This document shows positions 21,986 to 29,844 of a stretch of 38,550 nucleotides of DNA, piece after piece. How positions within the stretch are numbered: position 1 is the stretch's first letter; the number at the start of each line of letters is the position of its first letter. The DNA comes from Dichotomicrobium sp964650735 (GTDB lineage Bacteria > Pseudomonadota > Alphaproteobacteria > Rhizobiales > Rhodomicrobiaceae). The position numbers were made by a program, and so were the translations under genes. The DNA lies in the NCBI GenBank assembly GCA_964650735.1, contig CAZYUT010000004.1, positions 1 through 38,550 of the forward strand, read 5' to 3'. The notes below the pieces were generated by a model. That model saw only the letters and a program-made list of their open reading frames with translations, was not told the origin of the DNA and did no database searches.

Positions 21986-23380
21986 ATGACCGAAATCCTC
22001 GTCGCCGCGCTAGCCGCGCTGATCCTCATGAGCTTCTTCGTCGCCCCCCTGGCGCGCGATCCTCAGAGCTTTTATCGCGGCTGGGCCGAGGGCGGGCAAC
22101 CGCCTGGCGTGCTCACGCTCACCTTCTCGCAGGTCACAACCTGGATCTTTGCGCGCTCCTTGCTAACCGCCGCGATCCTTGGTTTCCATTTCGGAATCGC
22201 CGGCGGCGTCGCCTACGCGGCCTATTACCTCTCGTTTCTCACCGGTTGGGCCATCGTCGATCACCTGCGCTTTCGACTCGGCTTTACGAGCATCCACGAT
22301 TTCATGCGCGAGCGCTTCGGCGCGCTGGGCACCAGCACCTTCAATTTCCTCATCGCGCTGCGGCTCATCAGCGAGGTGTTCGCCAATCTGCTGGTGGTCG
22401 GGATCATTTTCGGCACCGCCGGCTCGGCCATCTATCTGCTCGCCATCGGCGTCACGGGCGTCGTCACCCTTGCCTATTCCATGATCGGGGGCTTGCGCGC
22501 CTCGCTGCGGACCGACGTTCTTCAAATGAGCCTGTTCCTCGCGCTGATGGTGCTCATCATGCTCGCGCTGATCGACCTGCCGGAGACGTCATTCGCGGCA
22601 ATCGGCGCGAGCAGCCCGCTGGAGCTGGAAAACGGCTGGAACCTGCTGCTGGTGGCGCTTTTGCAGGTTTGGAGCTACCCGATGCACGATCCGGTGATGA
22701 TGGATCGTGGCTTCATCGCAGACCGGCGCACCACGCGGCTGAGCTTCCTGCACGCGGCGTGGATCAGCGTCATCTGCATCCTCGGGTTTTCGCTGCTGGG
22801 CGTGGTTGCCGGGCTGGAGGCCCAGGCGGGCGAAGAGATGATGGCCGTGCTCGCTCGCCTGCTGGGCGAAACGACGATGCTCCTTGTCAATCTCGCGCTG
22901 GTGCTGTCGGCAGTCTCGACGCTCGATTCGACCTTCTCCAGCGCCGCGAAACTGGCCATTGCCGACATGCGCATCGGCCAGCCAACGGTTGCCAACGGGC
23001 GCATCGCCATGGCGCTGTTTGCGCTGGGCGGGCTGGTGTTCCTCTGGCTCGGAACGGACGACCTCTATGCGGCGGTCGCGGTCAGCGGCACGGCCTCGCT
23101 GTTCCTTGCCCCGGTGATCTTCTTCTGCATCTGGGGCAACACGGCCATTCCGCGCTGGAGCTATCTGACGGCCTTCATCGCGGCCATCGCGGGCGCGGCG
23201 CTCTATTATGCCGAAAGCGGCGGCCACGCCGATATCATCGCCCCGCTGACTGGCATCATGGACAAGTACAATAAGCTGCTGCTGATCTCGGCGACCGTGC
23301 TGATCGTCGGAAATGGCGCGTTTGCCCTGGGCGCCTGGCTGCGTCGTCCGGCCGCTGCAAAGCCGGCGGACAACATTTGA
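21986..23380 (+). CDS. Sodium:solute symporter family protein
   Basis: This 464-residue membrane protein has about twelve or thirteen hydrophobic segments and the general layout of the sodium:solute symporter family (the SSS group that includes PutP and PanF). Examples are YYLSFLTGWAIVDHLRFR, the IGGLRASLRTDVLQM segment after a membrane span, typical of the family, and SAVSTLDSTFSSAAKL, which matches the family Na+-site region. The ATG at 21986 is preferred, with AAGGG upstream; a GTG lies nine bases earlier. The substrate cannot be inferred. It is followed 50 bp later by a K+ channel gene. Confidence 0.82.
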   Translation: MTEILVAALAALILMSFFVAPLARDPQSFYRGWAEGGQPPGVLTLTFSQVTTWIFARSLLTAAILGFHFGIAGGVAYAAYYLSFLTGWAIVDHLRFRLGFTSIHDFMRERFGALGTSTFNFLIALRLISEVFANLLVVGIIFGTAGSAIYLLAIGVTGVVTLAYSMIGGLRASLRTDVLQMSLFLALMVLIMLALIDLPETSFAAIGASSPLELENGWNLLLVALLQVWSYPMHDPVMMDRGFIADRRTTRLSFLHAAWISVICILGFSLLGVVAGLEAQAGEEMMAVLARLLGETTMLLVNLALVLSAVSTLDSTFSSAAKLAIADMRIGQPTVANGRIAMALFALGGLVFLWLGTDDLYAAVAVSGTASLFLAPVIFFCIWGNTAIPRWSYLTAFIAAIAGAALYYAESGGHADIIAPLTGIMDKYNKLLLISATVLIVGNGAFALGAWLRRPAAAKPADNI

Positions 23381-23430
23381 CATCCAGCAGCGCAGGCATT
23401 TGCGCTTGCGCAGCGCTCCAGCATTTGTGA

Positions 23431-24234
23431 ATGATCGGCGGGCTTTTTCGCATCATCAAGCGCCGGGGCGCCGCCGTGAAAAGATTTTTGCGCGATCTCT
23501 ATTTCGGGACGCATACCTACTCGCGCGCGTTCCGCTTCACTCTGCTGGTCATCGACACGGCGACGCTCGTCTATTTCATCGCTGTGACGGCGCTGCCACC
23601 CTCCGAGATCTACCGCACGATCGATCTGGCAATCGGCGTCTATATCGCGCTCGACCTGATCGCCAGACTGATCGCGACCGGCGGACGGCGCTATTTCCGC
23701 GAAATCAGCACCTGGACCGACCTGGCCGTGCTGGCATCGCTGCTCGTGCCGGCGGCGGCGGAGGACTACCTGTTCCTGCGAATCCTGCGCATTTTCCGGC
23801 TGCTGCGCTCCTATCACATGCTGCGCGACCTGCGCGAGCTATCGCCGTTCTTCAGGCGACACGAGGAAGTCGTCAACAGCGTCGTCAACCTGCTGGTTTT
23901 CGTTTTCGGCATCTCGGCGCTTGTATTCGTGCTGCAATACCGCACAAACGAGGGCATCAACAACTATCTCGACGCGCTTTATTTCACGGTGACGGCGCTG
24001 ACGACGACCGGGTTTGGCGACATCGTGCTTGAAGGCACGAGTGGCCGGCTGCTGTCGGTCGTCATCCTGGTTTTCGGCGTTGGCCTGTTCCTGCGGCTTA
24101 TCCAGGTGATCTTCCGCCCCAGCAAGGTGCGGTACACTTGCCCGGACTGCGGGCTGAACCAGCACGACGCCGACGCCGTGCATTGCAAGCACTGCGGGCG
24201 GGTGCTCAATATCGAGACGGCGGGCGGGAGTTAG
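23431..24234 (+). CDS. Voltage-gated-type potassium channel with C-terminal zinc ribbon
   Basis: The 267-residue protein has a six-helix channel layout: S1 about 36-53, S2 63-82, S3 94-108, and S4 113-130 with arginines every third residue (R117, R120, R123, R126). S5 spans 148-169, the pore filter is TTTGFGD (191-197) and S6 is 207-228. The filter reads GFGD instead of the commoner GYGD. After S6 comes a compact zinc ribbon with C237, C240, C252 and C255 (CPDC and CKHC), in place of the RCK or cyclic-nucleotide domains usual in bacterial channels. The ribosome-binding site is weak, so the start is uncertain by some codons. Its stop overlaps the convergent protease stop. Confidence 0.87.
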   Translation: MIGGLFRIIKRRGAAVKRFLRDLYFGTHTYSRAFRFTLLVIDTATLVYFIAVTALPPSEIYRTIDLAIGVYIALDLIARLIATGGRRYFREISTWTDLAVLASLLVPAAAEDYLFLRILRIFRLLRSYHMLRDLRELSPFFRRHEEVVNSVVNLLVFVFGISALVFVLQYRTNEGINNYLDALYFTVTALTTTGFGDIVLEGTSGRLLSVVILVFGVGLFLRLIQVIFRPSKVRYTCPDCGLNQHDADAVHCKHCGRVLNIETAGGS

Positions 24235-24911
24235 CGCATTTCCGCGCCGGAAGCAGCGACCGCCCCACGTCCAAGCTGCGGCGTCAGCGACACCCAAAGC
24301 TGCGGCGAGCGGTACGACTGGCGCTTTATGAAGATGTACGGGACGTCACGCCAGTGCAGGATGCGCGCGTGCTTGTTATCGAGGATGAAATCGCCCTGCT
24401 CCGTGCGCACGGTCAGGACAGCATGGCCGTCGCCGCGCTCATCCAGCACAACCGTGATTAGCAGCGCGCTTTCCGGCCAGCCGCGCTTGATGAGTTCGCG
24501 CCGCTTCAGCAGCACGTAGTCCTCACAGTCGCCCGCGTCGTGAGGCATGGTCCAATGCTCTTCAACGCCATAGATTTCCCGGTCCGTTCTTGGGGCTACC
24601 GTGTCGTTGATGTAACTGTTTATCGCATGCAGCATCACCCACCGATCAGCGGTAAGGTTCAGGCGCTCGCTTCGCGAGACCGCGCTGCGCGCTTGCGATT
24701 GGGGACGGCATTCGCCTGGGTTGCGGCGGCAGAACTCCACATAGCCCGGCGGCGCGCCGGTCAACCCATGAACCGGCATTGTCGCGCGCCCAGACCTCTG
24801 CGGCAGCGCGCTTTTCTGGATAATGGTTTCGCTGTCGAAAGCGGCTGCGTTTTCGCGCGCGCCAGGCAACGCGATCAGACCCATCAGCAGCGCAAGCGCA
24901 ATCCAACGCAT
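24231..24911 (-). CDS. Transglutaminase-like cysteine protease (BTLCP/LapG-like)
   Basis: This 226-residue secreted protein belongs to the bacterial transglutaminase-like cysteine proteinases, the group that includes LapG, a periplasmic protease that releases biofilm adhesins. An N-terminal signal peptide is clear (about residues 1-24, cleavage near ENAAAF). The catalytic triad is C129 in AGDCEDYVLLKR, H163 in GDGHAVLTV and D178 in FILDNKHARI. AGGA lies eight bases before the ATG. No LapD or adhesin gene is near, so the target is unknown. The stop TAA (24233-24231) overlaps the channel stop on the other strand. Confidence 0.88.
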   Translation of the reverse strand: MRWIALALLMGLIALPGARENAAAFDSETIIQKSALPQRSGRATMPVHGLTGAPPGYVEFCRRNPGECRPQSQARSAVSRSERLNLTADRWVMLHAINSYINDTVAPRTDREIYGVEEHWTMPHDAGDCEDYVLLKRRELIKRGWPESALLITVVLDERGDGHAVLTVRTEQGDFILDNKHARILHWRDVPYIFIKRQSYRSPQLWVSLTPQLGRGAVAASGAEMR

Positions 24912-25011
24912 GACGGCAATCCTCTCCGAACGAACTCCGGAAAAGAATGCCACCCAGGCGTTGAATGATAGCTAAACCGCGCAGGAAAAACTTATGAGTT
25001 GGCGCCGCGGC

Positions 25012-25623
25012 TCAAACGGCAAGTTCGTGTCTTTCCGCGACAGCGCCATTGGGCTCGACGTTGTAGACGAACGGGGCACCGGTTGGGAGATTCAGCTTGG
25101 TCACCTCATCCGGCGTCAAGTGTTCCAAGTGCATGATCAGCGCGCGCAGTGAGTTGCCATGCGCCGAGATGATGACGCGCTTGCTTTGCTTCAGAAGCGG
25201 CCGGATTTTTTCTTCGTAGTAAGGCAGGACGCGCGCAGCAGTGTCCTTCAGGCTTTCTCCGCCGGGCGGCGGCGTGTCGTAGGAGCGCCGCCAGATATGC
25301 ACCTGCTCCTCGCCCCAGCGCTCGCGCGCAACCTCCTTGTTCAACCCCGAGAGCTCGCCATAGTCGCGCTCGTTCAGCGCCTGATTGCGCTCGATCGGGA
25401 TGTCGCTCTGGTCCAATTCCTCAAGGATGAGCTCCAGCGTGTGCTGAGCGCGCTTGAGGGCGCTTGTGAAGGCAATGTCGAAGGTGATGCCTGCGTCCCG
25501 AAGCGCGCGGCCGGCCTTGCGCGCCTCCTCGATGCCGCATTCGCTCAGCGCGACGTCGTTCCAGCCGGTGAACAAATTGAGCTTGTTCCATTCGCTTTGA
25601 CCGTGACGAATGAGCACGAGCAT
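25012..25623 (-). CDS. gpmA: 2,3-bisphosphoglycerate-dependent phosphoglycerate mutase
   Basis: GpmA interconverts 3- and 2-phosphoglycerate in glycolysis and gluconeogenesis. The 203-residue protein has the phosphohistidine motif LIRHGQSEWN (H7), FTGWNDVALSE, the RAQHT segment, NERDYGELSGLNK and the second histidine in SAHGNSLRALIMHLE. It is of the short alphaproteobacterial form (about 205 rather than 250 residues). The start ATG at 25623 has GGAGGA ten bases upstream. It is the third gene of a minus-strand run ppa-dapB-gpmA, 48 bp after dapB. Confidence 0.95.
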   Translation of the reverse strand: MLVLIRHGQSEWNKLNLFTGWNDVALSECGIEEARKAGRALRDAGITFDIAFTSALKRAQHTLELILEELDQSDIPIERNQALNERDYGELSGLNKEVARERWGEEQVHIWRRSYDTPPPGGESLKDTAARVLPYYEEKIRPLLKQSKRVIISAHGNSLRALIMHLEHLTPDEVTKLNLPTGAPFVYNVEPNGAVAERHELAV

Positions 25624-25671
25624 GGCGGTGACGTCCTCCGAAGCTGTGACCAACATCTGGATGCCGCTGGG

Positions 25672-26478
25672 TTATAGGCCGAGTACGTCGCGCATGGAAT
25701 ATACCCCGGGCGGTTTGCCGCGCGCCCACAGCGCCGCCTTGACCGCGCCGCGCGCGAAAATCTGACGATCGGTGGCGCGGTGCGTGAGTTCGATACGCTC
25801 GCCCGGTCCGGCGAAGATGACCGTGTGCTCGCCGACAACGTCGCCGCCGCGCAGCGTCGCGAACCCGATGTCGCCGCTGCGGCGCGGGCCCGTGTGCCCC
25901 TCGCGCGCCTTAACCGCGTGCTTGTCGAGCGAAACGTGGCGGCCCGCCGCCGCGGCTTCGCCCAGCATCAACGCGGTGCCGGATGGCGCATCGACCTTGT
26001 GGCGGTGATGCATCTCGACGATCTCAATGTCATAGTCAGCGTCAAGCGCAGCCGCGACCTTTTCGGTGAGCGCGCTCAGGAGGTTCACGCCCAAGCTCAT
26101 GTTCCCCGCCTTGACGATCGTGGCGTGGCGCGCCGCGGTGGCGATGCGGTATTCGTCTTCCTCCGAGAAACCGGTCGTGCCGATGACGTGGACGATCCGG
26201 CCCTGCGCCGCCAGGCCGGCGTAATCCGCCGTGACTTCCGGCGCAGTGAAGTCGAGAACACCCTCGCAGCGTGTGAATAACTCCAGCGGATCATCGCTCG
26301 CATGCACGCCGAGCGCGCCCAAACCGGCCAACTCTCCCAGATCCTGACCGATCGCAGTGGACCCTGGCGCCTCGGTCCCGCCGACAAGCGCGCACTGCGG
26401 CGACTCGTGCACGGCGCGGATAAGCGCGCGCCCCATGCGCCCCGCCACGCCCATCACCGCCAGCCGCATCTTGGTCAT
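25672..26478 (-). CDS. dapB: 4-hydroxy-tetrahydrodipicolinate reductase
   Basis: DapB carries out the NAD(P)H-dependent reduction step leading to tetrahydrodipicolinate in lysine and meso-diaminopimelate synthesis. The 268-residue protein has the nucleotide-binding MGVAGRMGRALI, IGTTGFSEED, and the catalytic EMHHRHKVDAPSGTAL with its histidines and lysine. AAGG lies six bases before the ATG. It lies 13 bp after ppa and ahead of gpmA on the same strand. Confidence 0.96.
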   Translation of the reverse strand: MTKMRLAVMGVAGRMGRALIRAVHESPQCALVGGTEAPGSTAIGQDLGELAGLGALGVHASDDPLELFTRCEGVLDFTAPEVTADYAGLAAQGRIVHVIGTTGFSEEDEYRIATAARHATIVKAGNMSLGVNLLSALTEKVAAALDADYDIEIVEMHHRHKVDAPSGTALMLGEAAAAGRHVSLDKHAVKAREGHTGPRRSGDIGFATLRGGDVVGEHTVIFAGPGERIELTHRATDRQIFARGAVKAALWARGKPPGVYSMRDVLGL

Positions 26479-26491
26479 TGCGCGCCTTCTG

Positions 26492-27031
26492 TCACACAGT
26501 ACCGGCGGATTTGCCGGCCTCGATCGCCTTGGCGATCATGTCACGCGCCTCCGAGTCGTCGCCCCAGCGGGTGATCTCGACCCATTTGCCGTCCTCGAGG
26601 TCCTTGTAGCGCTGGAAGAAATGCGCAATCTGACGAACTTGCATTTCCGGCAAGTCGCGGTAGCTGTCGATATTGTTATACATCGCCGAAACGCGGCCCG
26701 AGGGCACTGCGATGATCTTCTCGTCCGCGCCGGCTTCATCGCGCATGTGCAAAACGCCGACCGGCCGGCAGTTCATCACTGCGCCGGGGATCAGCGGGCG
26801 CTGGTTCGCAATCAGAACGTCGACTGGATCGCCATCATCGGAAAGCGTGTGCGGCACGAAGCCATAGTTCCCCGGATAGCGCATTGCCGTGTAGAGCACG
26901 CGATCAACGAACAGGGTGCCGGAGGCCTTGTCCATTTCGTATTTCACGGGCTCGCCGCCGGTTGGCACCTCGACAACAACATTGATGTCATGCGGCGGGT
27001 TATCACCGATCGGGATGGCGTCTATACGCAT
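26492..27031 (-). CDS. ppa: Inorganic pyrophosphatase
   Basis: This 179-residue family I (Mg2+-dependent) pyrophosphatase hydrolyses PPi and so drives biosynthetic reactions. The active-site segment YPGNYGFVPHTLSDDGDPVD with its aspartates is intact, as are KYEMDKASGTLFVDRVL near the N-terminus and the late lysine-rich segment around HFFQRYKDLEDGKWVEI. Length is typical for bacterial Ppa. It is first in the ppa-dapB-gpmA run; the roughly 170 bp upstream hold its promoter and the terminator of the DmdA-like gene. Confidence 0.96.
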   Translation of the reverse strand: MRIDAIPIGDNPPHDINVVVEVPTGGEPVKYEMDKASGTLFVDRVLYTAMRYPGNYGFVPHTLSDDGDPVDVLIANQRPLIPGAVMNCRPVGVLHMRDEAGADEKIIAVPSGRVSAMYNNIDSYRDLPEMQVRQIAHFFQRYKDLEDGKWVEITRWGDDSEARDMIAKAIEAGKSAGTV

Positions 27032-27118
27032 GGCGATGCCTTTGTGCTTGGAGCCTCATGCTGTCAAGGTGTGTTGCAACTTCCGCGCGCTGCGTCAAGC
27101 GTTGCTGCGGTGCACACG

Positions 27119-27152
27119 AAAAAGCCGGCCCGGAGATCGCCCGGACCGGCTT
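27119..27152 (-). terminator. Rho-independent terminator after the DmdA-like gene
   Basis: Read on the minus strand, AAGCCGG-T-CCGG pairs with CCGG-G-CCGGCTT around a short loop and is followed by a run of T (AAAAA at 27119-27123 on the plus strand). It lies about 48 bp past the stop of the DmdA-like gene and upstream of ppa, so it separates the two transcription units. Confidence 0.85.
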
Positions 27153-27199
27153 GAGAGGAGACAACGATCGCACGGGCCGGGCCCGCGCCCAGCATCGGC

Positions 27200-28549
27200 T
27201 CAGTAGGCGTAGTCGCGCCCCAGAGCCTTGGCGCGTTCGCGCGCGCTCGGGTTGACCGACGGGCGGAATGGCACTTCCACAACTTCCGCGTCGACCGGCT
27301 CGCCGGAGCGGATGGTGTAGGCTTCCGGCACCTCGACCAGCAGCTTCGTGCCAAGCTCGGACAGACGGTGCGGCACCCAGCACAACGCAATGTTGGTCTG
27401 CAGTTCCGGCGACCACCACGGCGAGGTGACGTAGCCGACGCGCCCGCCTTCCGGCTCGGAGATCAGCCAGAAGTCGTTGGCGTAATCGGTGATCGGCTGG
27501 CCGCCCAGCTTGATGCCAACCATGCGCATCTTGAACGGGAAACCGCCCTCGTCGATGATCGCGCGCTGGCGCTCAAGCTCATCCTTTCCAATGTAATCCG
27601 CCTGTTTCTTGCGCGGCACCTGGTAGGACAGGTTGACCTGGAACGGCGAGGTTTCTGCATCGAGGTCCTGCCCCCATGACAGGATGCCGGCGGCCACGCG
27701 GCGGTGATGCGCCGGAGCGATGACGCGTAGTCCGTAGCTCGCGCCTGCGCCGCGCACGGCATACCAGACCGCTTCGGCGTGCAGCGTGGAGTCTAGTGTG
27801 TAGATCTCGTAGCCCTTCTCGCCGGTGAAGCCGGTCTGGCTGAGGAGCACGTCCACATCGCCAACCTTGGCCCACATCAAGCCATAGTAAGGCATCTTGC
27901 GGACCTCTTCGCCGAACAGCTCGGCCATCAGGTCTTCTGAAAGCGGGCCTTGAATTTGCAGCGGCGAGACGTCGATCTCCGCGATATCGACGTTGTAGCG
28001 CTTGCCGACATTCACGCCCTGCAGCCAGAGCATCAGGTCGCTGTCGGAGATCGAGAACCAGAATTCGTCCTCGGCAAGGCGCAACAGCACCGGGTCATTG
28101 AGGATGCCGCCCTTCTCGTTACAGAGAATGGCGTATTTGCCGTGCATCGGCTTGATCTTGGTGGCGTCGCGGGTGATGACGAAATTGACGAATGCTTCGG
28201 CGTCCGGCCCCTTGACGCGGATCTGGCGCTCCACCGCGACGTTCCACATCGTCACGCGGTTGACGAGCGCATCGTACTCCGCCATCGCGCCGCCGTCTTC
28301 CGGGCGGACATAGCCGCGCGGATGGTACATGCGGTTATAGACGGTGGCGCGCCAGCAGCCGGCCTCGACGGCGAGATGCCAGAACGGCGACTTGCGCACG
28401 CGCGTCGAAATCAGCATCTGCACCGGGGTTGGGCCGGACTGGCGCAGGTTGATCGGCACCAGGCGGTCGGACTGATCGACGTCGGGCACGTTGGGATGCG
28501 AACGGTTGGGTTGGTTGTCGCTGTCGCTCATTTCGGCTTTCTCCAGCAT
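27200..28549 (-). CDS. DmdA/GcvT-like folate-dependent demethylase
   Basis: This 449-residue protein belongs to the GcvT aminomethyltransferase superfamily and most resembles DMSP demethylase DmdA in order and wording: YNRMYHPRGY, VTMWNVAVERQIRVKGPDAE, ITRDATKIKPMHGKYAILCN, GGILNDPVLLRLAEDEFWFS and VSPLQIQGPLSEDLMAELFG. Such proteins move a methyl group from a sulfonium, amine or ether to tetrahydrofolate. It is longer than DmdA (about 365), with some 50 extra N-terminal and 35 extra C-terminal residues, so the substrate may differ. The ATG at 28549 has AAGGA seven bases upstream; another at 28531 also has GGAGA. It is divergent from the dioxygenase-DMGDH-MetF genes and ends at a clear terminator. 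Confidence 0.72.
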   Translation of the reverse strand: MLEKAEMSDSDNQPNRSHPNVPDVDQSDRLVPINLRQSGPTPVQMLISTRVRKSPFWHLAVEAGCWRATVYNRMYHPRGYVRPEDGGAMAEYDALVNRVTMWNVAVERQIRVKGPDAEAFVNFVITRDATKIKPMHGKYAILCNEKGGILNDPVLLRLAEDEFWFSISDSDLMLWLQGVNVGKRYNVDIAEIDVSPLQIQGPLSEDLMAELFGEEVRKMPYYGLMWAKVGDVDVLLSQTGFTGEKGYEIYTLDSTLHAEAVWYAVRGAGASYGLRVIAPAHHRRVAAGILSWGQDLDAETSPFQVNLSYQVPRKKQADYIGKDELERQRAIIDEGGFPFKMRMVGIKLGGQPITDYANDFWLISEPEGGRVGYVTSPWWSPELQTNIALCWVPHRLSELGTKLLVEVPEAYTIRSGEPVDAEVVEVPFRPSVNPSARERAKALGRDYAY

Positions 28550-28781
28550 GGGTGCTTCCTTCCAGTACAAAGATTCTCCGTGTATATGGTCACAATTCCC
28601 GCCGGCATATCGTCCCCAAAACGACTCTTGGACAGCTTGAAATCGCCGTGGCCGGGCAAGGGGTTAAATCTGGCAAGTCTCCGGTCCGATCGCGCCGCGC
28701 CGGGTCGCAGCGTGCCGATCCTGGCCGGGCAATCCAAGGCATGATTGCCAGAAGGAGCGAAAGACCAAGGAGGTGACGCGC
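28550..28781. promoter_or_regulatory. Divergent intergenic region of the C1 demethylation island
   Basis: About 230 bp lie between the DmdA-like start and the dioxygenase-like start. The region should hold promoters for both directions, but I could not assign boxes with confidence. The right end carries two strong purine-rich sites: GAAGGAG near 28751 and AAGGAGGTGA at 28767-28776. No regulator gene is encoded beside it. Confidence 0.4.
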
Positions 28782-29672
28782 TTGGACAAGAACGACTGGG
28801 TCGAAACGATCGGCGGCGGTCTTGAGCCTGACGAACTGGCCACGCGCATCTATGCCGGGCGCATTCTCTTTTTCGAGGGGTTGCCGCCGGTGCGGGCGCT
28901 GATCGCTGAGACGCGCGCGATCCTCGAAGCGACGTTCGACGGCGCGCATCCGACAACGGCTTTCCGCATGCTTGGGCTGGACGGCTTCCGCACAACATTG
29001 CGCTTGGCGCAGAAGCGTTTCGCCCAGTCGCCCGAAATCGCGCAGCATTGGACCGACGCGCTGATCGCTGCGGGTGTCGCACCGGAGGCGACCTATCGCG
29101 ACCGGCTGGTGCTGCGCTCATCCCCGCCGAACGAAACCGCCAATGACCGGGGTTATGGCCTATTGCCCGCGCATCGCGACAGCTGGGGTGCTGGACTCGA
29201 TTGCCAGATCAACTGGTGGCTGCCGATCTACGACATCACGGCCGAGCGCACCATGGCGGTATTCCCGCGCGCCTTCGACCGCCCTATCGTCAACGACAGC
29301 GCCGGGTGGGATGCCGGGCGCGCCCGCTCTGAGGCGGGCTATCCCGAGCTGCCTACCGCGCGCGAGCCGCTCGACTGGGCCGAAGCCGTGCCGCTTGTCG
29401 TCCCGACCGGCACGCTGATAGCGTTTTCCGCATCCCATCTGCATGCGACTATTGCGAACACGACCGAGGAGGCGCGCATCTCCAGCGAAACCCGCACGGT
29501 GGACAGGCGCGACCTGATCGCCGGGCGCGGCGCGCCAAATGTCGACCGCGGACCGGTGGCCCCCGGCACAGCCTGGTTTCACCGCATGAAGGGCGGCGTC
29601 TCGCTGCACGATGATTTGGCGAGCGGCGATCTGGAAAGCGGCGACCTCGAAAGCACGAACGCATGGCGGTAA
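28782..29672 (+). CDS. Phytanoyl-CoA dioxygenase-like Fe(II) oxygenase
   Basis: The protein of about 296 residues looks like a non-heme Fe(II) oxygenase of the phytanoyl-CoA dioxygenase type: AHRDSWGAGLDCQINWWLPIY gives the HxD pair, ASHLHATIANT a distal histidine, and an arginine follows in ISSETRTV. This is the 2-oxoglutarate-enzyme pattern, but I could not align it. The TTG at 28782 is chosen because the near-perfect AAGGAGGTGA lies just upstream; a GTG at 28773 is inside that site. It precedes the DMGDH-like gene by about 170 bp. It might oxidise an N-methyl or other group of the same substrate (inference). Confidence 0.6.
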   Translation: MDKNDWVETIGGGLEPDELATRIYAGRILFFEGLPPVRALIAETRAILEATFDGAHPTTAFRMLGLDGFRTTLRLAQKRFAQSPEIAQHWTDALIAAGVAPEATYRDRLVLRSSPPNETANDRGYGLLPAHRDSWGAGLDCQINWWLPIYDITAERTMAVFPRAFDRPIVNDSAGWDAGRARSEAGYPELPTAREPLDWAEAVPLVVPTGTLIAFSASHLHATIANTTEEARISSETRTVDRRDLIAGRGAPNVDRGPVAPGTAWFHRMKGGVSLHDDLASGDLESGDLESTNAWR

Positions 29673-29844
29673 ACCAGCGCAGCGTCGCAATCGGCCAAGC
29701 CTATGTCGCTCTGCGCGCGTCGGTCTGGCGCGTGCGCGCGCATGCTCTACAGTCAAGCGAGGCATAAGCTCCGCAGTGGCCACAGACGCTCATGGCGGCT
29801 GCGCGGTTTCAAGCGATCACTCAAGCAACACAGGACAAGCGGCG

